This document shows positions 8,043 through 15,698 of a stretch of 49,700 nucleotides of DNA, piece by piece; positions within the stretch are counted from its first letter, which is position 1; each line of letters begins with the position of its first letter. This DNA is from Eubacterium sp. CAG:274 (lineage in GTDB: Bacteria; Bacillota; Clostridia; Lachnospirales; CAG-274), in the NCBI GenBank assembly GCA_000432155.1, contig FR888499.1, positions 4,369 through 54,068 on the forward strand. Reading direction: 5' to 3'. Under the pieces are notes generated by a model. It was not told the origin of the DNA. It saw only the letters and a program-made list of their open reading frames with translations, and made no database searches. The position numbers and the translations under genes are program-made.

Positions 8043-9242
8043 ATGATTTGGTATCCCTATGAACAAATGAAAACAATGAAACAACCTTACAAAATAGTAA
8101 ATGCTGATGGAGTATATCTCTACACCGAAAATAACAAACTCATAGACTCTGTATCCTCTTGGTGGAGTGTAATACACGGCTATAAACACCCTGAATTAAC
8201 AAAAGCCATCACATCGCAAGCTGAAATATTTTCACATATAATGCTCGGTGGATTAACTCACGAACCTGTAGAAAAACTATCCCAAAAACTAGCAGAGTGG
8301 TTACCTGCTGATTTAAACTATTGTTTTTTCTCTGATTCCGGAAGTGTAGCTGTTGAGGTTGCCCTCAAAATGGCATTGCAATATTTTATGAACAAAGGTG
8401 ATGAAAAAAGAACTATGGTACTTGCTCTTGAGCACGCATATCACGGCGATACTTTCAAAACTATGGAAGTAGGCGATGATGAAGACTATCATTTTGTTCT
8501 GAAAGCCTATGGTAAAAGCAAAAATGTGATACATATTCCAACAGAAATAAATGCTCTTGAAAAAGCCTTTGAAGAATATCACGAAAAATTAAACTGCTTT
8601 ATTGTTGAACCTTTACTTCAAGGTGCCGGTGGTATGCGTATGTATGATATTTCTTTCTTGGTTCGTGCAAGAGAACTTTGCAATAGATATGGTATACTAC
8701 TAATTTTTGATGAAGTTGCAACAGGCTTTGGAAGAACGGGAAATCGCTTTGTTGCCGACTTAGTAACTCCAGATATACTTGTGTTAGGAAAGGCTTTGAC
8801 CGGAGGTTACATAGGTCATGCTGTTACAGTTGCAAATACAAAGGTCTATAATGGTTTCTATGACGACAATCCAAACCACGCACTTATGCATGGTCCAACC
8901 TTTATGGGAAACGCCCTTGCTTGTAGTGTAGCCTTAAAATCTATTGAATTATTTGAAAACCAAGACTATATTTCAAAAATACATAAAATAGAAGAAATCA
9001 CTAAACGAGAATTAAAAGATTTTGAAGACAACAGAATAAAAGAAATTAGAATTATGGGGGGTTGTGTTTGTATTGAAGTACACGACCCTTATGTATTAAA
9101 AGGTTATCAACAATTTGCTTTTGAAAATGGTGTATTTAGTCGACCATTTCTCAATTATCTTTATGCTATGGTTCCTTATATTATTACAGAAGAACAGTTG
9201 ATAAAGGTATTAAATACAATGAAAAATTGGTTTCGTAAATAA
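8043..9242 (+). CDS. bioA: Adenosylmethionine-8-amino-7-oxononanoate aminotransferase BioA
   Basis: PLP-dependent class III aminotransferase that makes 7,8-diaminopelargonate from KAPA. N-terminal WYPYEQM and the DSVSSWWSVIHGYKHP block are typical of BioA, as are FFSDSGSVAVEVALKMA, LEHAYHGDTFKTM, FDEVATGFGRTG and the PLP lysine in LVLGKALTGG. At 399 residues it is somewhat shorter than the common 430-450, with the loss mostly near the C-terminus; all catalytic motifs are present. It ends the bio operon. Neither bioF nor bioB is in the window, so the pathway is split or partial here. I see no clear terminator after the stop. Confidence 0.94.
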   Translation: MIWYPYEQMKTMKQPYKIVNADGVYLYTENNKLIDSVSSWWSVIHGYKHPELTKAITSQAEIFSHIMLGGLTHEPVEKLSQKLAEWLPADLNYCFFSDSGSVAVEVALKMALQYFMNKGDEKRTMVLALEHAYHGDTFKTMEVGDDEDYHFVLKAYGKSKNVIHIPTEINALEKAFEEYHEKLNCFIVEPLLQGAGGMRMYDISFLVRARELCNRYGILLIFDEVATGFGRTGNRFVADLVTPDILVLGKALTGGYIGHAVTVANTKVYNGFYDDNPNHALMHGPTFMGNALACSVALKSIELFENQDYISKIHKIEEITKRELKDFEDNRIKEIRIMGGCVCIEVHDPYVLKGYQQFAFENGVFSRPFLNYLYAMVPYIITEEQLIKVLNTMKNWFRK

Positions 9243-9318
9243 AATTTGATATGTTTTTACCCCCATACTTTATCCCCTAAATTTAACTATAATTTATACA
9301 TATTTGATTCTTAATTAA

Positions 9319-9347
9319 TTGACAAAAAATATTCTATGAATTATAAT
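9319..9347 (+). promoter_or_regulatory. Consensus promoter upstream of the glycolipid operon leader
   Basis: TTGACA (9319-9324), a 17-base spacer and TATAAT (9342-9347): a full consensus sigma-A promoter. The predicted start near 9354 leaves about 160 bases before the first gene. Confidence 0.85.
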
Positions 9348-9353
9348 ATATCT

Positions 9354-9470
9354 AATTCACAGACTTAAAGTTAATGGTGGTTATTTCTCATCAATTACAA
9401 GCCTGCGTAATTTTATTTCAGCTTTACAATGATGTAAATACAATGCCCTTTTTTAATAAGGGCTTTTGTA
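9354..9470 (+). ncRNA. Structured leader RNA or small RNA ending in an intrinsic terminator
   Basis: The region after the consensus promoter is non-coding and can form three successive hairpins: AATTAC/GTAATT (9393-9398 with 9407-9412, 8-base loop), TTTACA/TGTAAA (9423-9428 with 9433-9438, ATGA loop), and a terminator GCCCTT/AAGGGC (9445-9450 with 9458-9463) followed by TTTT, extended by TACAA/TTGTA. It lies ahead of the ribosome-binding site of the first glycosyltransferase gene, so it may be an attenuator or a stand-alone small RNA. I do not recognise a named riboswitch class. Confidence 0.55.
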
Positions 9471-9513
9471 ATGTTTGAAATAATAAACCATATTATTGCT
9501 GGGAGGGTTTTCC

Positions 9514-10677
9514 TTGAAGGTTTTAATAACTACCGATTTTTATAAGCCTAATACTAATGGCGTTGTTCGTTCTGTAATGACATTAAAATCAGCATTAGAA
9601 GAACAAGGTCACGAGGTCAGAGTTCTTACTCTAAATCAGACAGGCATAGTTAGAGAAAATGATGTGTACATACTTCGTTCTATAAGTGCTGGTAAAATCT
9701 ATCCCAACGCAAGAATAATGTTTGGTATGTGTAGAAGTGTTGTCAACAAAATTGTGAAATGGAAACCGGATATTATACACTCACAATGTGAATTTAGCAC
9801 TTTCTTTTTTGCTAACAGAATAGCAAAAAAACTTAGAATACCTTTAGTTCATACCTACCATACCGTTTACGAAGATTATACTCACTATTTTTCCCCAAGC
9901 CATACAATTGGCAAGGAAATAGTTGAAACCCTTTCTCGTAAAATATTAAAGCATACACAGGCTATTATTGCCCCTACTGAAAAGGTAAAAGATATTTTAA
10001 CTTCATACAAAGTTAAACCACCTATAACTGTTATTCCTACAGGTCTTGATTTGCAAAAGTGTAGTAGCCCTGTAGATAAGAATACTCTTTCAGAGATGAA
10101 ACATTCCTTAGGTATTCCAGAGGAAAATACAGTTTTACTATTTTTAGGCAGATTAGCACGAGAAAAAAACATAGATGAAACTATTAAATTAATTGAAAAT
10201 TGCCATATTAATAAGTTTACATTTCTTATAGTAGGTGACGGTCCTGACAGAGATAGACTAGAAAAACATATTAAAAAAAGCAGTATTAAAAATAATGTTA
10301 TATTTACAGGTCTTGTGCCTATGGATAGCGTAAATGCCTATTATCAGCTTGCAGACCTTTTCATTTGTTCCTCTACAAGTGAGGCTCAGGGTCTTACATA
10401 TTTTGAAGCTTTAGCAAATGGTGTTCCTGCCCTTTGTAAAAAAGATGCTTGCCTTGACGGTGTACTTATAAACTATAAAAATGGTTTTCAATATACAAAC
10501 GAAGATGATTTTGCAGAGTTTTTAAACTTTTTCTTTTCTGATAAATGTAATCGAGAAGATATGATTGCAAATGCCTTACCTGTAAAAGATAAGTTTTCCA
10601 GTAAAGCCTTTGGAGAAAATGTTGCTGAACTTTACAAAAACACCATTAAAAAATTTAACGAAAAAAATTTCCGTTAA
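9514..10677 (+). CDS. GT4 glycosyltransferase, probable diacylglycerol glucosyltransferase
   Basis: GT-B fold retaining glycosyltransferase, 387 residues from TTG 9514, seven bases after GGGAGG; an upstream in-frame TTG at 9496 precedes that site and is rejected. The N-terminal half starts VLITTDFYKPNTNGVVRSV, the acceptor-side pattern of 1,2-diacylglycerol 3-glucosyltransferases and PimB-like enzymes, followed by CEFSTFFFANRIAKK and HTYHTVYEDYTHYF. The C-terminal half has FLGRLAREKNIDETI and the nucleotide-sugar E-x7-E region SEAQGLTYFEALANG. With the VTT-domain gene and a second GT4 it forms an operon resembling the bgsB/bgsA-type glycolipid pathway. The lipid substrate is inferred from family and context. 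Confidence 0.8.
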   Translation: MKVLITTDFYKPNTNGVVRSVMTLKSALEEQGHEVRVLTLNQTGIVRENDVYILRSISAGKIYPNARIMFGMCRSVVNKIVKWKPDIIHSQCEFSTFFFANRIAKKLRIPLVHTYHTVYEDYTHYFSPSHTIGKEIVETLSRKILKHTQAIIAPTEKVKDILTSYKVKPPITVIPTGLDLQKCSSPVDKNTLSEMKHSLGIPEENTVLLFLGRLAREKNIDETIKLIENCHINKFTFLIVGDGPDRDRLEKHIKKSSIKNNVIFTGLVPMDSVNAYYQLADLFICSSTSEAQGLTYFEALANGVPALCKKDACLDGVLINYKNGFQYTNEDDFAEFLNFFFSDKCNREDMIANALPVKDKFSSKAFGENVAELYKNTIKKFNEKNFR

Positions 10678-10701
10678 TTATAAATAACATAGGTGATTGA
10701 T

Positions 10702-11301
10702 TTGAGAAAATTTATAGATTGGGTAGTTGCTAAACAGAATATAATAGGTCTTGTAAGTACAGTTATTATTATACTTCTTAGTATTTATGGCTACACTCAA
10801 GGAGTTTTTACCGACAAAAGTAAACTTGAAGCTCTTTTAAAAAGCTGTGGTGTATGGGCTCCTATTATGTTTGTTGCCTTGCAAGCAATACAGGTTGTTA
10901 TCCCTATACTTCCTGGTTCAATAGGCTGTCTTTTCGGTGTTATATTTTTTGGACCAGTAATGGGATTTGTATATAATTATGTAGGTATTTGTGGTGGGTC
11001 TATATGGGCATTTCTTATTGCCAGAGCCTATGGCAGAGAATTTGTAAGGCGTGTAACATCTGAAAAATTCTACAACAAATATAGCCCTTTTATGAATAGC
11101 CGAAAATTTACTATTCTATTTGCCTTACTCATATTTAGTCCTGTTGCCCCTGATGACTTTTTATGCTATCTTGCTGGCATTACAGATATGAAATTAAGCA
11201 AATTTACAATAATAATTCTTTTAGGCAAACCTCTTGCCATTTTTATGTATAGTTTTGCATTAACTAAATTCTATACTTATTTAATAAACTTTATACGATA
11301 G
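10702..11301 (+). CDS. VTT-domain (DedA/TVP38-type) membrane protein
   Basis: 199 residues with a helix near 14-34 and the VTT core: VVIPILPGSIGCLFGVIFFGP (two fragments of 20 or fewer residues, about 70-90), then GICGGSIWAFLIARAYGREFV, a pattern of TVP38/TMEM64 and DedA relatives, and LIFSPVAPDDFLCYLAGI. Members of this superfamily act as lipid scramblases or flippases, for example for undecaprenyl phosphate or phosphatidylethanolamine. The start is TTG 10702, six bases after AGGTGA; the in-frame GTG at 10693 overlaps the ribosome-binding site. Sandwiched between two glycolipid-type glycosyltransferases, it may move glycolipid or its carrier across the membrane; that role is inference. Confidence 0.8.
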   Translation: MRKFIDWVVAKQNIIGLVSTVIIILLSIYGYTQGVFTDKSKLEALLKSCGVWAPIMFVALQAIQVVIPILPGSIGCLFGVIFFGPVMGFVYNYVGICGGSIWAFLIARAYGREFVRRVTSEKFYNKYSPFMNSRKFTILFALLIFSPVAPDDFLCYLAGITDMKLSKFTIIILLGKPLAIFMYSFALTKFYTYLINFIR

Positions 11302-11312
11302 GGGAGATAAAA

Positions 11313-12302
11313 ATGAAAGTTTTTTTGTATTCGGGAATGCAAAAAATGATTGAAAAAAGTGGTGTAGGCAGAGCCATTTATCATCAAAAGAAAGCTGCTG
11401 CCTTCAACGATATAGAATTAGTTGATAACCTTAAAGATGCAGATGTTGTACATATTAACACAATTTTTCCTAAGAGCTATGAATTAGCAAAAGAGGCTCA
11501 TAAATTAGGCAAAAAAGTTGTTTACCACGCACACTCTACCAGACAGGATTTTAGAAATTCCTACATCGGTTCTAATCTTGTTGACGGACTTTTTGCTTGG
11601 TGGATAATGAAATGTTACAACTCCGGCGATATTATTATTACCCCTAGTATTTATTCTAAAAAACTTCTTCAATCCTACGGAATAACTAAAGATATACGAG
11701 TTTTATCCAATGGTATTGATACTAGCTACTACACACGCAACGAAGAAATGCGTGAAGAATTTAAGAAAAAACATAAAGGCAGAAAAGTTATTATGTCTGC
11801 CGGTTTATGGATTGACAGAAAAGGTATAACTGATTTTGTAGAACTTGCTAAAAGAATGCCACAGTACGATTTTGTATGGTACGGAGAATCAAATTTATAC
11901 ACTGTTCCAGCTAAAATTAGAAAGGCTGTCAAAACAAATTTGCCTAACCTTTCATTCCCTGGATATATTAGCAAAGCAGAATTAAAAGATGCTTATAACA
12001 ATAGTGACCTTTTCCTTTTTATGTCAAAGGAAGAAACAGAGGGTATCGTTATACTTGAAGCTTTAGCTATGAAAATTCCAACTCTTATTAGGGATATTCC
12101 TGTATATGAGGGTTGGCTCACAGACAGCAAAGATGTTTACAAGGCAAAAACTCTTTCTGAATTTGAAACTAAAATTACAGGCATACTTGAAAACAAATTG
12201 CCAAGTGTAGTTGAGGGTGGCTATAATGTAGCCAAAGAAAGAGATATTAAAGAAGTTGGAAAGAGATTAAAAGCCATTTATGAAGATGCTTTAAAGAAAT
12301 AA
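11313..12302 (+). CDS. GT4 glycosyltransferase, probable second glycolipid glycosyltransferase (BgsA/CpoA-like)
   Basis: 329 residues with GT-B fold. The N-terminal sequence MKVFLYSGMQKMIEKSGVGR resembles the CpoA/BgsA group, which adds the second sugar to monoglycosyl-diacylglycerol. Further motifs: VYHAHSTRQDFRNSY, TPSIYSKKLLQSYGI, SAGLWIDRKGITDFV and the donor-site MSKEETEGIVILEALAMKIP. It is the last gene of the three-gene operon, 11 bases after the VTT gene, with GGGGAG as ribosome-binding site. The donor (UDP-glucose or UDP-galactose) cannot be assigned. A short repeat and a strong bidirectional terminator follow the stop. Confidence 0.8.
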   Translation: MKVFLYSGMQKMIEKSGVGRAIYHQKKAAAFNDIELVDNLKDADVVHINTIFPKSYELAKEAHKLGKKVVYHAHSTRQDFRNSYIGSNLVDGLFAWWIMKCYNSGDIIITPSIYSKKLLQSYGITKDIRVLSNGIDTSYYTRNEEMREEFKKKHKGRKVIMSAGLWIDRKGITDFVELAKRMPQYDFVWYGESNLYTVPAKIRKAVKTNLPNLSFPGYISKAELKDAYNNSDLFLFMSKEETEGIVILEALAMKIPTLIRDIPVYEGWLTDSKDVYKAKTLSEFETKITGILENKLPSVVEGGYNVAKERDIKEVGKRLKAIYEDALKK

Positions 12303-12350
12303 GCCAGAACAAATTACAAACCTTAATTTGTGGCTTAACAAGCAATCTAA
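12301..12350 (+). repeat. Short dispersed repeat copy after the glycolipid operon
   Basis: TTAATTTGTGGCTT (12323-12336) is identical to 39908-39921, and the next bases AACAAGCAATC (12337-12347) match AACAAGGCATC (39929-39939) after a seven-base gap. Locally, AAGCC and ACAAATT at 12301-12315 pair with AATTTGT and GGCTT at 12325-12336, giving an imperfect hairpin. Both copies sit immediately 3' of rightward genes. Confidence 0.55.
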
Positions 12351-12352
12351 CT

Positions 12353-12394
12353 AAAAAAGCCATTGTTGAAAAGATTTCAACAATGACTTTTTTT
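12353..12394. terminator. Bidirectional terminator between the glycolipid operon and feoAB
   Basis: CATTGTTGAA (12361-12370) pairs with TTCAACAATG (12376-12385) around five bases; AAAAAAG lies on the left and CTTTTTTT on the right, so each strand has a U-tract after the stem. Confidence 0.9.
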
Positions 12395-12536
12395 ACTTAT
12401 TACACTTTTTCCCACAACAGCTACAATTTCCTCCACAAGAAAATTCGCCATTTTTACTTTTCTTATATAAATTTCTACAAATCAAAAAACAGACAAGTAT
12501 TATTACAGCTAAAATTATTATACTCTGTATATTCAT
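12393..12536 (-). CDS. FeoB-associated Cys-rich membrane protein, 47 residues
   Basis: A short gene easily missed. The product starts MNIQSIIILAVIILVCFLIC, a single membrane helix, then a basic linker and a Cys-rich tail ending CGGNCSCCGKKCNK with six cysteines in the last 15 residues. This is the layout of the small proteins encoded next to FeoB in Firmicutes. Its ATG (12534-12536) directly follows the feoAB stop codon (TAAATG), so translation is probably coupled. The terminator hairpin begins at its stop. A role in ferrous-iron handling or delivery at the membrane is inferred from the constant association with FeoB; no mechanism is established. Confidence 0.85.
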   Translation of the reverse strand: MNIQSIIILAVIILVCFLICRNLYKKSKNGEFSCGGNCSCCGKKCNK

Positions 12537-14900
12537 TTACATCACTCCTATAAAAGCCCCTATAATATGTACAATACCGGCACAAATCCAAGCTATTACA
12601 CATTGAGCTACTACAACAAATACTGCATATTTACTACCTAATTCTCTCTTTATAGATGCTATGGCAGCAACACAAGGAGTATAGAGAAGACAGAAAACAA
12701 GCAAGCTAAAGGCTGTTAAAGGAGTAAGAAGTGCTGTTATTCCCTCTGTATTTCCTAAAAGTACAGTAAGTGTTGAAACAACGCTTTCCTTAGCCATAAA
12801 TCCTGTAATAAGAGCAGTAGATATTCTCCAATCCCCAAAGCCTAAAGGCTTGAAAACAGGGGCAACAATACCAGCAATAATAGCAAGTATACTGTGCTGA
12901 GAATCACTAACTACATTAAATCTAACATCAAAAGTCTGTAAGAACCAAATCACAATAGTTGCAACAAATATTACTGTAAATGCTCTTTGTAAAAAGTCCT
13001 TAGCCTTTTCCCAAAGTAATTGAGTAACATTTTTTGCCCCTGGCATACGATAGTTAGGCAATTCCATTACAAAAGGAACTGCATCGCCCTTAAACATAGT
13101 TTTTCTCATAACAGAGGCTGAAACTATACCCATAAATATGCCAATAAAGTAAAGTGATACCATTACTATTGCACCATATTTAGGGAAAAATGCCGCTGTA
13201 AAAAGCCCGTATATAGGCAACTTAGCAGAACAACTCATAAAAGGTGTCAATAGTATTGTAATTTTTCTATCTCTTTCAGAAGGCAAAGTACGACTTGCCA
13301 TAACCCCAGGAACAGTACAACCAAAGCCTATAAGCATAGGAACTATACTTCTTCCTGAAAGTCCAATTTTTCTCAATAGCTTGTCCATTACAAAAGCTAC
13401 TCTAGCCATATAACCACTGTCTTCAAGTAAAGAAAGGAAGAAAAACAATGTTACAATAACTGGTAAAAAGCCTAATACACTACCTACACCAGTAAATATA
13501 CCGTCAATAACCAATGAATGAACTACTGGATTTATGTCCCATATTGTAAGTCCATTATCTACAATACCTGTAATCCATTCAATACATATATTCAATAAAT
13601 CTGAAAGTCCGGCACCTATAACATTAAATGTAAGCCAAAATACTATACCCATAATAACTATAAATGAAGGTATAGCTGTATATTTACCTGTAAGTATTTT
13701 ATCTATTTTCTGACTTCTTTTATGTTCCTTACTTTCGTGAGGTTTTTCCACTACTTCTTTGCAAACCTTGTCAATAAGGCTATATCTCATATCGGCAATA
13801 GACGCAGCTCTATCTAAACCTCTTTCACTTTCCATTTGCTGAATAATATGCTCAAGAGTTTCCTGTTCGTTTTGGTCTAATTTAAGTCTTTGAAGTATTA
13901 AACTATCTCCCTCTGCCAATTTACTGGCAGCAAAGCGAATAGGAATACCGGCAGCCTTTGCGTGGTCCTCAATTAAGTGCATTATAGAGTGTAAACATCT
14001 ATGAACAGCACCATTATGGTCATTTACATCACAAAAATCTTTTCTACCCGGCTTTTCCTGATATTTTGCAACATGTAATGCGTGGTCAACAAGTTCTGCT
14101 ATACCCTCATTTTTAGCTGCTGAAATAGGTACTACAGGTATTCCAAGCATTTGTTCCATTTCATTTACATGGATATATCCACCATTTTTCCAAACCTCGT
14201 CCATCATATTAAGGGCAAGTACCATTGGAATATCCAACTCCATAAGCTGTAGTGTAAGATTTAAGTTTCTTTCAATATTTGTTGCATCTACAATATTGAT
14301 AATACCCTTTGGGCGTTCATTTAATATAAATTCTCTTGTCACAATTTCTTCACTAGAGTATGGCGACATAGAATAAATGCCCGGCAAATCAGTAATAAGA
14401 GTGTCACTATGCTCCTTTATAGCACCGTCTTTTCTGTCAACAGTAACCCCAGGGAAATTACCCACATGCTGATTAGAGCCTGTAAGCTGGTTAAAAAGTG
14501 TAGTTTTTCCACAATTCTGATTTCCTGCTAGTGCAAAAGTCAATACTGTACCATCTGGAAGTGGATTTTCTGTTTCCTTTGTATGGTACTTTCCTCCCTC
14601 CCCAAGTCCGGGATGAGGAATATTCTTCTTGTCATTTCTAGGTAATAGCGTATACTTTTCTACCTTTGTATCTCTTATATTTTCTATTTCTATTCTTTCT
14701 GCGTCTGCCAAACGCAAAGTAAGTTCATAACTATGTATTCTAAGTTCTACTGGGTCACCCATTGGTGCATACTTAACCATAGTAACATCAGCCTCTGGAA
14801 TAATACCCATATCCAACAAATGTTGTCTTAAAGAACCGTCACCACCAACAGTTTTAACTGTGGCTGTTTTTCCTATTGGCAAATCTTTTAATGTCAACAT
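12537..14900 (-). CDS. feoB: FeoA-FeoB fusion ferrous iron transporter
   Basis: 787 residues. Residues 1-75 form an SH3-like FeoA domain (MLTLKDLPIGKTATVKTVGG at the start). After a Pro-rich linker the FeoB G domain begins near 120 with G1 GNQNCGKTTLFN (126-137), the switch GNFPGVTVDRK, G3 DLPGIYSMSPYSSEE and G4 NMMDE; then a helical spacer and the membrane part with the gate motifs FIVIMGIVFW, GFGCTVPGVMASRTL and PFMSCSAKLPIYG. It imports Fe(II) in a GTP-dependent way. FeoA is usually a separate small protein, so this is a natural fusion. A consensus promoter lies upstream; I could not identify a confident Fur or DtxR box. Confidence 0.95.
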   Translation of the reverse strand: MLTLKDLPIGKTATVKTVGGDGSLRQHLLDMGIIPEADVTMVKYAPMGDPVELRIHSYELTLRLADAERIEIENIRDTKVEKYTLLPRNDKKNIPHPGLGEGGKYHTKETENPLPDGTVLTFALAGNQNCGKTTLFNQLTGSNQHVGNFPGVTVDRKDGAIKEHSDTLITDLPGIYSMSPYSSEEIVTREFILNERPKGIINIVDATNIERNLNLTLQLMELDIPMVLALNMMDEVWKNGGYIHVNEMEQMLGIPVVPISAAKNEGIAELVDHALHVAKYQEKPGRKDFCDVNDHNGAVHRCLHSIMHLIEDHAKAAGIPIRFAASKLAEGDSLILQRLKLDQNEQETLEHIIQQMESERGLDRAASIADMRYSLIDKVCKEVVEKPHESKEHKRSQKIDKILTGKYTAIPSFIVIMGIVFWLTFNVIGAGLSDLLNICIEWITGIVDNGLTIWDINPVVHSLVIDGIFTGVGSVLGFLPVIVTLFFFLSLLEDSGYMARVAFVMDKLLRKIGLSGRSIVPMLIGFGCTVPGVMASRTLPSERDRKITILLTPFMSCSAKLPIYGLFTAAFFPKYGAIVMVSLYFIGIFMGIVSASVMRKTMFKGDAVPFVMELPNYRMPGAKNVTQLLWEKAKDFLQRAFTVIFVATIVIWFLQTFDVRFNVVSDSQHSILAIIAGIVAPVFKPLGFGDWRISTALITGFMAKESVVSTLTVLLGNTEGITALLTPLTAFSLLVFCLLYTPCVAAIASIKRELGSKYAVFVVVAQCVIAWICAGIVHIIGAFIGVM

Positions 14901-14934
14901 ATCACAACCTTATCGATAAAATATTTTCAATAAA

Positions 14935-14963
14935 ATCATAGTCGAAAAATGTAAGTATGTCAA
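14935..14963 (-). promoter_or_regulatory. feoAB promoter
   Basis: TTGACA (14958-14963), 17 bases, TATGAT (14935-14940) on the minus strand. An AT palindrome AAAATATTTT lies between the -10 box and the gene, but it is too simple to call an iron-regulator site. A second possible -35/-10 pair (TTGACA with TATATA, 18 bases) lies about 45 bases further upstream. Confidence 0.75.
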
Positions 14964-15028
14964 TAGCTTTAACATTATTAATATATAGCTTATACAATTT
15001 ATTTATGTCAACAGTTTTTAGAATAATA

Positions 15029-15074
15029 AAAAGACTAGACAAACAGCCTTTTATACCCGTTTATCTAGTCTTTT
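15029..15074 (-). terminator. Terminator of the Ser/Tyr-rich protein gene
   Basis: AAAAGACTAGA (15029-15039) and TCTAGTCTTTT (15064-15074) form an 11-base stem, extended by AAAC/GTTT, and the minus-strand reading ends in TTTTTATT. Confidence 0.8.
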
Positions 15075-15084
15075 ACTTTTAAAT

Positions 15085-15609
15085 TTAATCATCTAATTCA
15101 TCTAATGCGTCATCTACACCTTCAGCATAGTCTGAATCGCTATTATACCTGTCCCAATCATAGTCGTCGTCATCATATACAGCCTCGTATCCATCATCAT
15201 AAGATTTATATGGAGAACTTGAAGAACTACCACTACTATATGAATAATACCCACCAGTTGATGAACTACTTTTTTTCTTAGTGCTACTACTATATGAGCT
15301 TGAGCCTCCATAAGAGCTTGAGCTATTACTGTAGGAGCTTGAACCACCATAGGAACTTGAGCTATTACTGTAAAAGCTTGAGCTACTGCTATTATGGTAA
15401 GAATAAGTAGTTGTTTCTTTTGTAGTTTCCTCCGTAGTATCTTTTTCACTTGGCTTATGTTCTTTGCAATAAATACTGCCCTCAACTCTATCATTATTGC
15501 ACCCAGCCTCAACACATTTTGTTTCATAAGGATTGTAAGAATTAAAGCCAAATTCACAGACAATACCAATACCAATTATTAAACAAATAACAATCAAAAA
15601 TTTTTTCAT
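15085..15609 (-). CDS. Exported or membrane-anchored Ser/Tyr-rich protein with a Cys3His motif
   Basis: 174 residues. The N-terminal helix (about 3-22, FLIVICLIIGIGIVC) is a signal peptide or anchor. Then come a C-x4-C-x10-C-x2-H cluster (Cys32, Cys37, Cys48, His51) that looks like a small metal site, a Thr/Glu linker, a Ser/Tyr/Gly low-complexity stretch (about 70-135) with two exact-length 13-residue repeats, and an acidic Asp/Tyr tail ending YAEGVDDALDELDD. The composition suggests a flexible surface or matrix protein. Function is unknown. The start is ATG 15609, preceded by a purine-rich GAGAGAAGG region. It has its own terminator and lies between feoAB and a TetR gene. Confidence 0.75.
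   Translation of the reverse strand: MKKFLIVICLIIGIGIVCEFGFNSYNPYETKCVEAGCNNDRVEGSIYCKEHKPSEKDTTEETTKETTTYSYHNSSSSSFYSNSSSSYGGSSSYSNSSSSYGGSSSYSSSTKKKSSSSTGGYYSYSSGSSSSSPYKSYDDGYEAVYDDDDYDWDRYNSDSDYAEGVDDALDELDD
15295..15372 (-). repeat. Two tandem 39-bp repeats within the Ser-rich gene
   Basis: Units 15295-15333 and 15334-15372 are the same length and nearly identical. They encode two 13-residue Ser/Gly/Tyr repeats, so copy number can probably change by slippage without breaking the frame. Confidence 0.7.
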
Positions 15610-15698
15610 AATACCAACCTTCTCTCTATTTTCAGTAGCTTTTTTCTTTATATTTTTATTATATCACTACTTTTATCCAATAAATGGTACTATATAAA

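Noticed and set aside
14900..14945. Fur or DtxR box upstream of feoAB
   Set aside because: Only an AAAATATTTT palindrome is visible. In AT-rich DNA this is too simple to support an iron-regulator site.
15114..15575. A 153-residue open frame antisense-phase to the Ser-rich gene on the same strand
   Set aside because: It is a shifted-frame shadow of the repetitive gene, with no ribosome-binding site and composition that mirrors the repeats.
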